From NCBI GenBank assembly GCA_948567375.1, contig OX419756.1:27852333-27916332 (forward strand): DNA of 64,000 nt. Reading direction: 5' to 3'. Both the position numbers and the translations under genes were made by a program. The notes under the pieces are model-generated. The model was not told where the DNA came from. It saw only the letters and a program-made list of their open reading frames with translations, and ran no database searches. This document shows positions 22,032 through 34,704 of the stretch, one piece after another; the stretch's first letter is position 1; each line of letters begins with the position of its first letter. The DNA is from Lunularia cruciata (lineage: Eukaryota > Streptophyta > Marchantiopsida > Lunulariales > Lunulariaceae).

Positions 22032-23776
22032 ACTAGTCTTTCATTTTCCTTATCATATACTATATACTTTATCAGTTAGGATTGATATAAGAGAGTTATT
22101 AACACCGGGCAGTTTTATGAAATAATTGAGAAAAATAAAAGGTTAAATTTAAATATTGGAAGAGACCATGAGAATAAAACTTCCAAAAATTTGCAAATTC
22201 AAATTGTTGAACACTATCTAAAATTAAAATGAGATAACATGAGAAAAAGAGAACATGACATTAATGAGAAATAGCAGAGTATCATTTATTACGTGCAGGA
22301 CTTTAGTGAAAATTAGTAACTAAATTTCAATATTTTAATAAAGCACAGACAAAATAAAAACATCATCTATAACTTACCTTTTCAAAGAAGAGATTAATGG
22401 GCAAAGGCCCTTACCACTGTGCTCTTAGACTACATCTAAGAAGAAGAGAGTATTATAAGTTGATGGTTATGAAAGCAAAAAATCTTCTCATCTACTGCAA
22501 CTGCTCCAATTATAACTGCGTATTTCTCGACTAACCTTACCCAAGGGACCATGTTCGAGTGATACCACATCATCGTCAATCTTCTCTTAAGACCACTAAT
22601 TGAAACTTGAAAGGGAGTGCTTAAAACAGAATATTCTCCACCAGGTGCGTGCAACTCTCTATGTTCATAATACCTATAGCATAATACACGTGTTTCTATC
22701 AGTTTCCGAAGTCGAAGTTTCATCTGAAGGTGGTGCCTCGAAATTCCCAGAAAGTAAAGGATTGACTAAAAAAACAGATGTCTGGCCATGATACGGAGTA
22801 GGACTTGTGGAAAGAAGCCTTGTAACCGGTTACTTTGACCGTCCATCGATATCTACTCACAAGATCTAGTCAATGCATCCCCAGCGCAATTACTTCGTAT
22901 CAACGTGCACTTCTCATCAAATATGAGTCTTAGAAAGTTTTCGAACTCGCAGACATAACCTTTTTGAGGGCGAAACAGTGCTTTCGACCTCGCAAGAGTC
23001 ACGTTTACGTACGAAGAAATCAAGGGCCCCATGATGGCTGTGACCCGAATAAGGAAGACAGGCGTTATTCATATTTCGTGGTTAGATATGAAATAAATTG
23101 AGGAAGTCAAAGTCTACTCCTTTCCTACCAAAAGACATGCAAATTTTTCACCTCCTTGGGCGAAAGGGGTGCCAATTCTGGTCAAGTTGCTCTACTTGTC
23201 CACACCTTTCACAATAGTCTTTGTAAAGGTGTGAACAAGTAACTGATTGATACAAGTAAATGCCATATGATTCCCAGAAATAATACAATCGAAGATTTGC
23301 TCGACCGAAAAGGAAGCATCGATGATGATAAGAACTTGAGGGATAATCGCTTTCTGGCACAGTACTGGATTGGACTTCGGTGACCACTCTAATCAGCGCT
23401 AGAGCTGGATCAAGATAGATCGGAATTTGTATCATGTTACGATGCTGTTGCGCAACTCAGGTTTTAGTTGGGTGTTGGTCAAATGTTGCACGGCGACCAA
23501 CAGACTTCCTGTATTTCCGCGTCAACGCTTTGACCTGGGTTTAGGATGAGGGCATACTAGGGGTTTCAGAAATAGATGTGACGGACTTCTTCGGGTAAAT
23601 ATTAGATTTTGTAATTATTTTTAATGAACTATATGAGATGGGAAATAAATGAATGCATTGTAAATTCAGTTAAGTAGTCCAAGTTGGGTTTATTTATAAA
23701 AATCAGGCCCCATGTTCTGGAGATTTAGGAATGCTTTATTGAAATAAATGATTGTTATAAGAAGTGACATGGTTTC
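22032..23776. other. Intergenic DNA, probably old repeat remains
   Basis: No confident gene. The AT-rich part at 22.0-22.4 kb holds nothing readable. Around 23.0-23.44 kb, minus-strand translation shows a faint resemblance to a retroelement integrase, too weak to annotate. No RNA gene or tandem repeat was noticed. Confidence 0.35.
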
Positions 23777-25392
23777 TTGAGAGGATGGACACTTGGTAAA
23801 GTGAGTTTGTCTTGGAGTGGGATTTATGAATTTTTTGCCGGATCCAAAATGCCCGATTTCAACTATTCAATTTCTCAACTCAAATTCACCATCCCGAGTG
23901 CAAATGCTACTACTATCAATGAACTAAATGGCGGTTTTGTAGTTCATTTCTACAGATTAGTGCGGCAAAGGATAGTGCGAGTTATGGAAAATGAACTGCA
24001 CCACCACATGGCAACCAAGAAATTGATTGGGGGTCAAGGAATTTTACTCCAAAAAGACAACAAAAATCAAGCAACGGGAGTTCAAGTAACTTGTTACAAT
24101 GCAAGAGGCTTACTTTTGGATGCGGATCCAAGACCTATAGATTTACCTTTGGATTCGCAACCTGAACAACCATTAGGGAAATTTGGAGAACTGTTGAGAA
24201 TTGCTTCTTCGTGCCGGGCAAAAAAAGAGAGGATGAAAGGTTTTACATGGCGATGCACCATTATGGCCAAATACTAGATTATTTGGAGGACCCCAAGCAT
24301 TTTGCGTAGATTCAAGGTGGGAATTGCAAAATGCATATTAAAAAATTGACTACTTTTAGTTTCATGGCAATATTTTTGATCCGTGAGGAGTAAGGATTTC
24401 CTACTTCTATGATAGGAGACCGGCTTCACAAAAAATGGCTGAAATACATTAAACATTACAAAGAAAATTGAAAGCTAAAGAACAAGTCTACCGGAGTAGG
24501 TCTCACTAAGAAGGAATATTGCAAAGGGTGTAGAACTATAGAAGATAAATTGAATAGAATGTGCATGCATTTTGCTAGAATGGAAGCCATGTTCAAAAAT
24601 AGAGCAAAAATTAGTCCACATGCTATGGTAATTTTGGGAGATTTAAATCTCAATTTGAGCGAGGTTGGCATGGAGGAGGTCCATGAATGTGTAGAGGAGG
24701 GCTCTCAATTCACATCTCCCTTAGAGGTAGTGCTCTTCAGCTCATGCCTCCAATTTGTCCCAAACACCAATGTGATGGAAAGTATACCTAATGTGTGCAT
24801 GGACAATGGAATCCGATCACTAGAGGACAATTCACCATTTGTTGCACCAGTAGAGGACTCACCTTTTGTTACGCAACCTCCTTTAACTTCTATAGTGGAT
24901 GGATTAGAGTGCACTTTCCTTGTCCAAGAGGGAAAACATGACCCAAAAACAAGAAAAGGTGGAATATCAGCAAGTAAGGTATCATGGATGTCACCTAATA
25001 TGTCATTGTCTAAGGATTTAGCAAATATTACCATGTTGAAGGCAGATACTATAAAATCCAAGTAGAGGTTACGACTAGCTGAACTAGAAGCCACCAACAT
25101 GAGGAAAAGAGAGAAAACATTGATGAAAATGGAAGTCAAGCATGTTAGATTAGAAATAGAGAAGATGAAAGTTGAAATTGAGAAGAAACTAAGTGTAGAT
25201 AAAATGAAAGATAGGGCAAATAAACACATATTCAAGGAGAAGAGTTTAAAGTTAAAGTGCAATCATGAAATCAAAACAAGCCTCTTACGTGCAAGAAATT
25301 CTCCTAAGGAAATAAGTCAATATTTCAAAGTGCTAACTCAAGTTCAAGCGGATCCTACTCCAAATTCATCATACTCTAGTGATAGCGAATAA
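23777..25392 (+). mobile_element. Harbinger-associated DNA-binding-type ORF, decayed copy 1
   Basis: Two long open stretches on the plus strand (23777-24277, and 24550-25392 with one stop near 25063). The second contains DKLNRMCMHFARMEAMF.NRA.ISP, an acidic and Pro/Ser-rich middle, SLSKDLANITMLK, and then a Lys/Glu-rich coiled coil of about 90 residues ending TPNSSYSSDSE. The same series occurs at 48.1-49.1 kb (plus) and 44.7-45.4 kb (minus). PIF/Harbinger transposons encode a separate Myb/SANT-like partner protein, and this family is my best candidate for it, because the window also holds three Harbinger transposase relics. That link is inference, as none of the three lies next to a transposase here. 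Confidence 0.4.
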
Positions 25393-25494
25393 CATACTAG
25401 AATGTAACTTGAGTATGTTATAATAAAGATGAGTTTAATGGACTTGACAAAAGCTCTATATTATCACTATTTGCAAATTTATTGCTTTTTGGGG

Positions 25495-28400
25495 TTGGAT
25501 GCCACTCATTTCTGCTCCATGCCGCCTAATGTTGCATCATTGAGCTTGCTCCATGGCAAATGGCATTAGCTAGGTTCCGGGTGATGCTCGATTGTGCACA
25601 TTGGTGCTTGATAGTGCCACTTAATGTCACACCCCCAAGTTTGTGCCATGGCAAGTGGCACTGGCTGCATTTTAGGTGACCCCCAAGGTGCGCATAGGCA
25701 TGGAGTGACACAAGTCAATGTGAATTTGTGTACACCCAATGCGGTAGGATGCCTTCCGCCCAGTGCCGCTAGGGTCTACTGAGTTACGCTGGGTCGGTTA
25801 AGGGTGATGTGTGATGGAACTTGTTGTTTGTGAGTGGTGCACATAGGCACCAAGGGATGCTGGATTTGATGCACAATGCACAAGTGATACAAAACACATC
25901 CAAATTAACATGAGAATCTGACAAGGAGAAATTGAGAACTGGTGATAAAGTGTATTAATGTGTATACATGTACATAAGATGTATACAAATGTGGAGCCAC
26001 TAAAAAATGTCACTATGCTAGAGGAGAAGGAGGTGAAGAAGAAGAGGGAGATACCCCATGGTGTCTAAGTGTTGCTATTGCATCCTCAAGTCTATGATGA
26101 TATACATGATATTGAAACCTAAATGGACTCAATGACCACTAAAGGAGCCACTTGCTCTCATCCCAATCTTGGTATTTGATACCGGTAGCAAGAAGAGAAT
26201 ATGGGTCACTATTATAAGAACTCAGTCTACTAGATGTCCATTCCTCTTTTGCCCAACTAACAACATGCATATCATCATGGACAAATCTATCCATAGCACT
26301 CATCAAAGGGTCAAATGACCAAGTGTATGATGCTCTCTCTACCTTGTAAGGATGGAAATGGGTAGGATGGATAACATCATATGGATGGTTCCTATAGTAA
26401 GAGAATGCATAACTATCCAATATCAAAAGATCACAAAGAGGTAAACCTAATGAAGTGAGATGCTCATATGATCTAACTCTAAGTCTTTTGAATTCAACAT
26501 CTTGTTGGACATCTATAGAACACAAACAAGCCATGAGGCAGGACTTGGTGTGAACTCTCTCTAGGAGTTCCGATACTACCACATGCTCCATAAAAACCAC
26601 TCCACTCCATCCGGAGTAAGATCTATCCACAAGATAACCTCAAAGCCTAGCAAATAGAATTGGATGACGTGTCTAACACTAGGATGTGCTACCCACCCTA
26701 TAGGCCCTAACTATGTGTGAGTGCACCAACCATGCCTAGTCATCCAGTTCTTTGATGCATGGAAACTAGTGCTACCACAAAGCCATCATGATGCCAAACA
26801 AGTAATATCCACAACAATAATCTTCTTCCGCAAGAAGCCTGGGAAGAGAATACATGGAATATACTCTCTTGATAAAAGAAGCCTCTGTCTAAACTCAATT
26901 TGAGTCCCTTGAGTCTCTGCACTATGAGGTAACACATGGGTGACATCTATCACAAGGATAGCATTGATTTGTGTCAACATGTGACTATGGGTGTGGGTCT
27001 GGTGAGTAGTAGTACGTAGTCTTGGTCCAAGATAAGCCACACAAGCCTTCACTTGAGCTTGACTACTCTCACTCTCCTCTACCTGAACATGTGCACTCTT
27101 GCACCTCTCCATAGCAAATGATGTGCCTGATCTTGTAATTAGAACTTATAACCCTTCGCCATGGCAATGTCACCTAGGATGTCCAAGTCCAAGTCAACTA
27201 ATCTCTGCTCTCTATCCATCTCAAGTGATAAAGGTCAAATGCCTCTCTTCTTTTGTAGCAAGAGTATCCTCTTTCTCACAAAGGAATCTCTATCTCTCTA
27301 CTAACAATCTACCATGCTCCTCAAAGCTCTCCAATCTACTCTTGCGCTCAAGCATTAATCTCTCTTGCTCCTCTACACTCTCCAATCGCCTCTCTTGCTC
27401 AAGTAGATGTCTCTCTCCTTCCTTAGCCATCCAAACACAGTCATTTAAAATATTCATGATATCAATAGAACAAGAAGAGGTGAAAGTACTCTAAAGTGTG
27501 TGAGTTCAGATGCTCCCTCCATGGATGGAGAAAGGGAAGAAGAGAGAGAAGGAGCTATCTCCAAGGATGAAGATGGAGAATGAATTTTCTTAACCCAACT
27601 ATCACGACCTAACTTCACTACTGGTAAGGGATGTATCTCAACACAAATTTGGTGAAAACTTGTTAAAAAATGGTACATTTAATCATCTATCAAGTAAAAT
27701 TCATTTTCAAATTAGTAAATACACAAGTTAATTAATTATGCCATGTTAAATTAACTCATTTATTAAATTAGATAATGGTATATACAATAAAACTTTATAT
27801 GTTTTCAAACATATACATATATAAAAATATATATGCCAAAACTCAAATCTAATCAATCACTCACCATCATCATCCTTCCTATCATCAACAATCTAATCCT
27901 CGTCCAAGCTATTTGGATACTTATGATCATCATCATGCTCTCTCTTGCATATAATCTCTTCTTCTCCATCACTCAAGTACATCACGTTCTCCTTAGGAAT
28001 GAAACATCTCTCCACAAAGAGATGAGTGAGTATCTGCCCAAGGAGGTGACTTTGAACCTACACCCCTTAGGACTCCTCAATTGGCTTTGAAAACTCCCCA
28101 CCTCAACAATGATAGCTCTAAATGCTAACTCTCTCCAATCATAATCCTCCATACCAAATCTCCTCAACTTCATCTTGGTGTTGAGTACTAAATGCCCATG
28201 TACAATCTTTGACCTAATAGTTGGTGCAACAAGTTCACCCATCAACTAAAAGAAAACCCTAAAAGCATGATACACACATTGCCTTGAAAGATACCTTTTT
28301 GCAACCCTATCCCTTTGTGGAAACCAATCTGAAACAAATGTGTAAGGAATAGTCTTTTGTCTTGGTGTCCTCCCCCTTGGCATGGCAAGTGTATCTCTAA

Positions 28401-29294
28401 TTATATCTAGTGTCAATTGAAATTGCCTCCCTCTTACCAAACCTATGCAAGAATACTTGTCCCAAGAACTCATGAACTCAATACATGGAAGAACCTGCAA
28501 AAACCACCAAGGAAAAGAACTTAAACCTCAATCCTTACACCCGAAGACATTGGGCGTTGCTCACCAACGCCCTTGGACAAGAAAAAAAGGAGGAATCCAT
28601 TGGACACCGCTCATTGCTACTGTAGGATAGGTTTTAAGGGTAGGAATGCCACATAGTAATTCCTACCAATGCTTGCTGGCAGTCTCCATGGTGCCAAGCA
28701 CGGGGTGATACCTAAGGCTGCACGTAAATACCCACTAGTGCTGTTGGTAAGGCACAACTGCATTAGGCACCGCTATGGGGTAGGGTTTTATACTAAAGAA
28801 GGTTTTGATGGTGCTAGGTGGCACTTGTAGGCACTACGGGACAAAAGGGTTTAAGGTATTAATTTTGAACAATGTCGGGTGATGCATATTGACACGGGAT
28901 GGCGCATGAAGGTGATACAAGATAGATGCAAGAAGGAATCGGGTGACATCCGTAGGCACTGATAATCATGACACCTAAGGGAGATAAATACAAAAATAAA
29001 GAAGTTGAGCTTTTTACAACTAGAGTGAAATGGAGAAATAGCACTTAAGAAGGCCAGAATAATACCTCTAGACATGGGTACTGAAGGCCAACAGTAATTT
29101 TGAGGCCAATTACATCAAGATCAACCTCCTTAATTCCAACTATAGTAGTTTGAATTTGATGTTTGTCAAACCAACACCTTTTGTAAAAGATGGAGACAGA
29201 GGAGAGAAATAGAAGAATGGAAACTCACATTGGGATGCTTGAATGAGGGAAAAATCTGAACGCCTAGCATGAGCTTTGGCTCTTGTATTTATAG
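25495..29294 (-). mobile_element. Unclassified plant element, copy 1
   Basis: Minus-strand coding remains at 28500-26139. The N-terminal part reads EFMSSWDKY, LVRGRQFQLTLDIIRDTL, SDWFPQRDRVAKRYL, then KIVHGHLVLNTKMKL and DYDWRELAFRAI. A coiled-coil-like middle follows near 27.5-27.1 kb, and the C-terminal part has YRNHPYDVIHPTHFHPY (about 26.4 kb). The same order recurs at 40.4-43.0 kb and 50.4-52.8 kb. The N-terminal part resembles what plant annotations call a putative plant transposon protein; the class is unknown to me. Dense GGTGCCAC and AGGCAC-type short repeats occur at 25.5-25.9 and 28.6-29.0 kb. A TATA-like box and heat-shock-element array lie just upstream. The element is broken. 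Confidence 0.55.
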
Positions 29295-29520
29295 GGAGCA
29301 TACAAGGCCATTGAGAAGCTTCTCAAGAGGCTTCCTTGAGTCGCTTTCTTGGAGTGCAAGCCAAGTTGACTTGGAAGCTTCTCAAGAAACTTCCTTCTAG
29401 AAGTTGTTTACTTGGCGTGCAATCTAAGCTAGTTGGAAGCTTCTAGAAGCTTCCTTATAGAAGTTACCTACTCGGAGTGAAAGCTAAGCCAACCGGGAAG
29501 CTTCCCAAGATGCTTCTTAG
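29285..29520 (-). promoter_or_regulatory. Heat-shock-element array with TATA box, facing copy 1
   Basis: On the minus strand CCTATAAATAC (29295-29285) is a textbook plant TATA box. Directly upstream of it lie repeated heat-shock-factor sites of the nGAAnnTTCn type. The best is the perfect 20-base palindrome GGAAGCTTCTAGAAGCTTCC at 29435-29454, with four alternating GAA/TTC units. Further GAAnnTTC pairs occur at 29315, 29374 and 29497, plus GAATATTC near 29530. The array would drive transcription leftwards into the unclassified element. The predicted start near 29255 is about 750 bp from the first recognised coding sequence, so an intron or an unrecognised leader must lie between. Confidence 0.5.
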
Positions 29521-29530
29521 AGACTTTTGG
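29315..29530. repeat. Imperfect 61-bp tandem array (about 3.6 units)
   Basis: GAAGCTTC-started units at 29315, 29374, 29436 and 29497, spaced 59, 62 and 61 bp. Each unit contains the GAAGCTTC palindrome followed by a (T/C)T.GGAGTGCAAGC-like segment. The array multiplies the heat-shock-factor-like sites described for the adjacent promoter. Confidence 0.8.
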
Positions 29531-30764
29531 AATATTCTAGGTTAATTTGTCTTATTTGCTACTTCATTAGCCCTATTAATTTTGTCGCTAAACTCCAGAT
29601 TGTTACAATTTGATGAAGTTCACTGGGTGTTGAATGGTATGAAAACCAATGAGCCAATCTCCTTCCTGAGTATTTCTCATGTTTGGACCATCAACAATCT
29701 TCTCATATCCCCAAATTTCTACCATGGATATGTAAATGTAGAAACTGTGAAGAAATTCGGTTCCTTGCTCTCCTCTCCCTTCTCACTTGTGTTTAGAAAC
29801 TACTCCTGAACTCTCTCTCCTCTCCTTTCCCAATTTTGAATCCTCCTCTCCTTCTCAATTCTCCATCTCAATTGAACTTTGGTCTTCCTTCTAAATTTCT
29901 AATTCTATCAAATGTAAAAAACTCTCTTGAACCCTGCCACTAAATCTCTGCCCAAAAACTCAATTAGCACTTAACACTCAAGCACTCAGCACTCAGCACT
30001 CAAAATCAAACAGTACATCTTTGAAACTCCACAATGCTTTAAACCAACCTAAAGTCTCTCCTCCTTCAAAAACCCATGAAGCTCAAGTGCAAAGTGTGAC
30101 TAGTTCTTGCCCAAATAACTTCCCAAAATGCTTCAATGCTAAAAAATGTGAAACATATGTGCAAGGAGGGTTTATATAGCCCTCATGCCAAAAAAAATAA
30201 ATGTATATATCCCTTAGTAACTAAATTTTCATTTGAGAGGAAAGAACCCAAATTTGTGGAGAAATAATTTAAATCATGAGCTGCAATTGACGGCAACATG
30301 CAACACACCATGTCGCTAACCGGCACATCCAACCGTTACTTTGAGCATGAGTACCATTGAGCGGCATCGTCAAACACCAACCAAAATTAAACATGCTGGT
30401 GTGCGACTCCCAAACACTTGCAAACATCTACACGCGAGCGGTGGTCGGTGCCACCCTTACCAACCAATATTAATATGGTCTTCCAACATACACGAGGCAT
30501 CAACCATTGCCATCCAACAACTTCTTCTTTAGAGTGGGTGCCTCTGAGCATCATCTAACAACTTTGAGTGTAAACTGGGCGACACCCAACACCTACAAAT
30601 GTACACCGGGTCTCTTCAAGCATCTTCTTGCAATTTTACATAAAGATCGCGGCATGGTAAAGGGAGCAAACAATTTTGTAAACTTGGTGTTGGTGACAAA
30701 ATACAAGAAACCTTTTTAGATATGAAGAATTGAAGAATGAATAATTTATTATAGAGAACTCATT
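29531..30764. other. AT-rich intergenic DNA with a CT-rich part
   Basis: A CT-rich stretch at about 29750-29870 and a small CACTCAG array at about 29970-30003. Short CAACC and GGCACC-like words cluster at 30.28-30.6 kb, reminiscent of the repeat blocks around the unclassified elements. No coding exon or RNA gene was recognised. Confidence 0.4.
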
Positions 30765-31255
30765 TGAGTATATCATCGAGGTGATAATAAAGGCAGTGTT
30801 GCATGACCGACTTTCTTCTTTGACACTTTCTATACCATGAAAAGAATTTTTGAACCTATTTGAGTTTCCTTAGTAAATCTACTATCATCATCGTTTGACA
30901 AGACGTATGACCTATTGATTAAAAAGTTATGTAAAATAATATACAATATAACCCACTCTAACAAATATGCATTTCTAATATTGTCTTTAAGTTGCACTCT
31001 TAGCTCATGAAGAGAATCTCATCTATCTTTCAATATTCTTATGCGAGGTCCATTTATCACTCTTACCTTTGCAAAATATTTCTTGAAGTCTTGCTTGTCT
31101 TTTGATCAGGCTCGCTTGAAAGTTGAGACTAGATGATACATGGGTACATAACCCAAATCACCTAAAAAGTACTATTTTTTCTCAAAAGTGCAATAGCTCC
31201 CTCTTTGGTTCAAATCATTTCATCATGATAATTTTTCTAAACAAGTCATGTCGTG
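30765..31255 (-). mobile_element. PIF/Harbinger transposase relic, C-terminal part
   Basis: Minus-strand translation gives FLGDLGYVPMYHLV (about 31.18-31.13 kb), ARVRVINGP-like sequence, LHELRVQLKD, and then ILHNFL, in the same order as the better copy at 37.3-38.6 kb. These are the conserved C-terminal blocks of the DDE_Tnp_4 (HARBI1-like) transposase. The reading frame is broken by several stops and shifts. No 5' half or terminal inverted repeats could be found by eye. Confidence 0.6.
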
Positions 31256-32173
31256 ACATGACCCTAGCATTCTTGCAAATAAACAAATCAAATCATATTT
31301 CTAATAAAATCTTACAGAATTACAAAAAAAAGGACCAATACATTGAAAAAAAAACAAAACAAAATATAAAACTTCACTCCAATAAATAATATAATTTTAC
31401 TTTTATATTAACAAATCAAGTGATTTTTTATGGAATATGAACTCTTTTGGCTGAAATAGATTTCTCCATCCAAGATGGATCAAGCACCATTCTAATTTGT
31501 ATGTATCTAATATCATTAACACAAAGATAGAACACTGTCATTCTAATTTTTATGTATCAAACATCATTAACACAAAAATAGCACACAGAAATTCACTCGC
31601 ATGATATTCATAACACCCAAAACTAAAGTAGTATAAAACACACCATTGAGTATGCTGGACATGATGTTAAACAGTCCAGGACTTCATAAAATGTAAGGTG
31701 TTGCTGTGGAAAATCTCCATTGTAAAAAACTAACTAAAATAAATTCAGAAAACACTCATATGTACACATTCGCAATCCCTAAAAACTGCTTTGCACAATT
31801 CTAATTGTGGTTACACCCCACTTTACCCTAAGCAGATGGTAGAGCTATGGAGAAATCTAACAAAACCATAAAAACTAAAGAATTCCTTATACTAGAGATT
31901 AACTAAAACTAACAAAACAAAATGGTCTATCACCTCAAGGATGGTGGCCGAACTTGTGAAATATGATTGTCTATAAGGTAGGGTACTTGCTTCTCCTGAC
32001 TGTCGCTACGGTGTTCAGTTATTCGCTAGTAACGAAGGGTGTATGACATCGATGGAAAGGTGCAAAACAACTATAGTTTTGCTCCTAAAGAATTGCCCGT
32101 GTAAGCAGTTGGATCGGGGCAGAATACATATAAAATTAGAAGAGGAGGCAGCTATGAGATCCCACTAAGATGT
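31256..32173. other. AT-rich DNA downstream of the HIR gene
   Basis: The section from about 31.9 kb to 32173 probably holds the HIR gene's 3' untranslated region, since the gene is read leftwards. A short ~80-bp near-duplication with CATTCTAATTT.TATGTATC occurs at about 31.49-31.58 kb. Nothing else recognisable. Confidence 0.4.
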
Positions 32174-34704
32174 TCAACTCCCGCCATCCAGTGTGGATGA
32201 TGGAATCGAATTACCCTGTAGAAGCCCATTACGAATTTGGTCGGCGATGTCACTGACATGGCCAGGTCCATGAGGAATGAAGACAGTAGTGGTCTTAGAG
32301 TTGTTGCCAAGGTCCTTCATTGTATCAAAGTACTGCGTAATCAGAACCATATCCATTACATCCTTTGCAGAAGTCCCGGGCACGTTGTGAGAGAAAGCCA
32401 AGACACTGTCACGTAGTCCATTTGTGATTGCTTGTCGCTGCCGCGCGATACCAACACCCGACAAATACTTCGCTTCTGCTTCAGCTTCGGCACGCTTTAC
32501 TTGCAGGATCTTTTCTGCCTCTGCCTTCTCCACTGCTGCCATTCTCATTCTTTGTGCTGCAATTACAGCGCAACTTTGGGTGATTAGTGCCAAGCACCTA
32601 TGAAGATGCAGGATGGTTCAACAGGATACAACCGGAGCAAAATAAATATCCCTTTACCATGTGGAACATGAATGAACTATCGCTTAGCATAAAGACTACT
32701 CACAAACCTGCATTGATTTCGTTCATAGCACGGCGAACGGTTGCATCAGGTTCAATGTCCACAATCAGTGTCTGCTCAATACTATAACCATAATTACTCA
32801 TAACCTGCATCAACATGGACAAAACGTTACGTTCAACAATTTAAACGGATTGCGTACATCCTCACAGACTATGAGTACAGAGGCATCCAGTGTGGTAAAA
32901 GGAACATAAATACTTCCCCCTTTCCTGCCTAGCTATTTGCTGCAGATAGGTCTAAAATGCCGACAACAGGCACAGCTCCAACAAAGTTCTATACCCTCAA
33001 ATACACTCTACGTACAAGATACCAAGAGAAAGATGCCTATTAGACTGCTGCGATTAGACTACTATTACATTCTACTGAAAACATCCACAGGAATACTTCT
33101 TATTTCGCGGGAGTCTGAAAACTACAATACCCAGGTCTCGAGTGGAAACATGTCATTTGTATGGTTTTCAGGAGTCTTTGCAGGATTTCCTAACAGCATA
33201 TCATAGAGTTCCATAGCCAATCTCCTCGTGACGAAAGGCTCATTGAGAAAGAGAGGACAAGGTTCAAGTATCACACCTTTTCAAGCTCGTCTGAGACACT
33301 TTTTGCGACTTCGTCTTTCTGCTCGAACACGTCATCAAGATTCATCTTGGGAACACAAGCTCTCACCACTGAAATTTACAATATACAAGTATAAGGTGCT
33401 TTTCAGAACATATCTTTCCACAGTATTTCGAATGTACATCTTCTTAACATTATCACTCCAACATGAGCAAGACAACTAATATCATAGACGATCAGTCAGA
33501 GAAGCTCCAAAAGTGTTACACAATGTCTGGCTTCGGAAACATCTTTAAAGAAATATGGTGTTGGAAACAAAAGAACATACCATCAAAGACGTATGATTGA
33601 ATTTGTTCTCGAGGATTTTGCAGCTCGTAGAAAGCATCATCCGCATTTTGCTTCACGACACGATATTGGATGGAGCAGACAACTAGCACAAATACATTAT
33701 CCTGCAGACAGATACCCAGATATGGGTTAGTCAATCAAGAAATCTTTGATCTTGTATGTTCTCTGATCTACTCTCGATAGATGAGCTTGATGAGTCCTAG
33801 TGTCCCCTGGAAATTCATGTCCACTACTCACAATCACAATCCACAACCCTCGACAGAGAAGCACACGGAGCCCAGGAAGATGATTGAGTAGGAAGAACAT
33901 TGACTCATTCCTTTTCTAAAAACTGGGAGGCTGTAGGATAACTTGTTATCGTGTTGATTGGCAAAAAATGAATGTGAAGGAATGCTCTCTGACTGGGTAA
34001 ATTACATCCCATCAAACAGAAAATATATATGCTCCAAATTCTTTTTACTCCATGTAAACTACAAGCAACTTAATAGGCCCCTCAGCCACGATCGATTACC
34101 TCTACCATACAGGAAAAAAATGTTCCAGAGAGAAAGGGCACGCTTGACAAAGCTAAACAAACTCAACTTTCTCCCACATATATTGTCAACGACAGATTTG
34201 GACTGTAGCTCAATTTGGAGTGTCCACCCTCTGAACTAATTGACAGGAGCACGGACAGATGAATAGAAATCGACCATACAAGTCCGACGTGCATACTTCT
34301 AACATCGAGTAGGTCAGCACCTGTTGCAGGATCACAGGTCTAAAGAGAAATTGCCTGCTCTTCTCACGAAACCTGTTGCTCAAACATCACTCAAATCGTA
34401 CCTTAAGGAGCTCCATTGAGGATGGGCTTATGTCACAAAGTAAAGGACATAGCTAAAGTTTCACACAATAGATACAAGGTGTTCAACTCTATTGTAGGGA
34501 AGAAGAAAGAGAGAATCGGACCTTAGTCTTTGTATCGCACCGGACATCGAGCGACTGGACGCGAACTGACAGGCGCCCGGCCATCCAATATCCGAAGAAG
34601 GGGTTCAAACAAATCAACCCCGGTGACGCCACACGTGAGAATCGGCCCCATTGTTCAACAATGCCTATCTCCGCATTATCAACACACAGTAATCCAGTTC
34701 CCAT
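32174..34704 (-). CDS. HIR: Hypersensitive-induced reaction (HIR) protein, band-7/SPFH family
   Basis: Five exons on the minus strand: 34704-34522, 33701-33581, 33368-33277, 32804-32708 and 32556-32174. All have GT-AG borders in matching phase and give 291 residues (Arabidopsis HIR1 is 286). The start MGTGLLC carries Gly2 for likely N-myristoylation and a nearby Cys for acylation, as in HIR proteins, which sit on the inner face of the plasma membrane in microdomains and take part in immune-receptor complexes and cell death. The SPFH domain is recognisable throughout: [47 protein letters not shown]. The C-terminal part ([20 protein letters not shown]) is coiled coil, followed by [14 protein letters not shown] and [14 protein letters not shown]. 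The first 45 residues are less conserved than the rest. The ATG at 34704 is preferred because no other in-frame ATG was seen in the open stretch upstream. Confidence 0.92.

Noticed and set aside
22990-23440. Faint minus-strand resemblance to a Ty3/Gypsy-type integrase fragment
   Set aside because: Only a few scattered residues fit and no ends or neighbouring domains were seen; too weak to annotate.
24705-25262. 185-codon minus-strand open frame
   Set aside because: It is the antisense of the coiled-coil ORF on the plus strand, which repeats at two other loci in its own frame.
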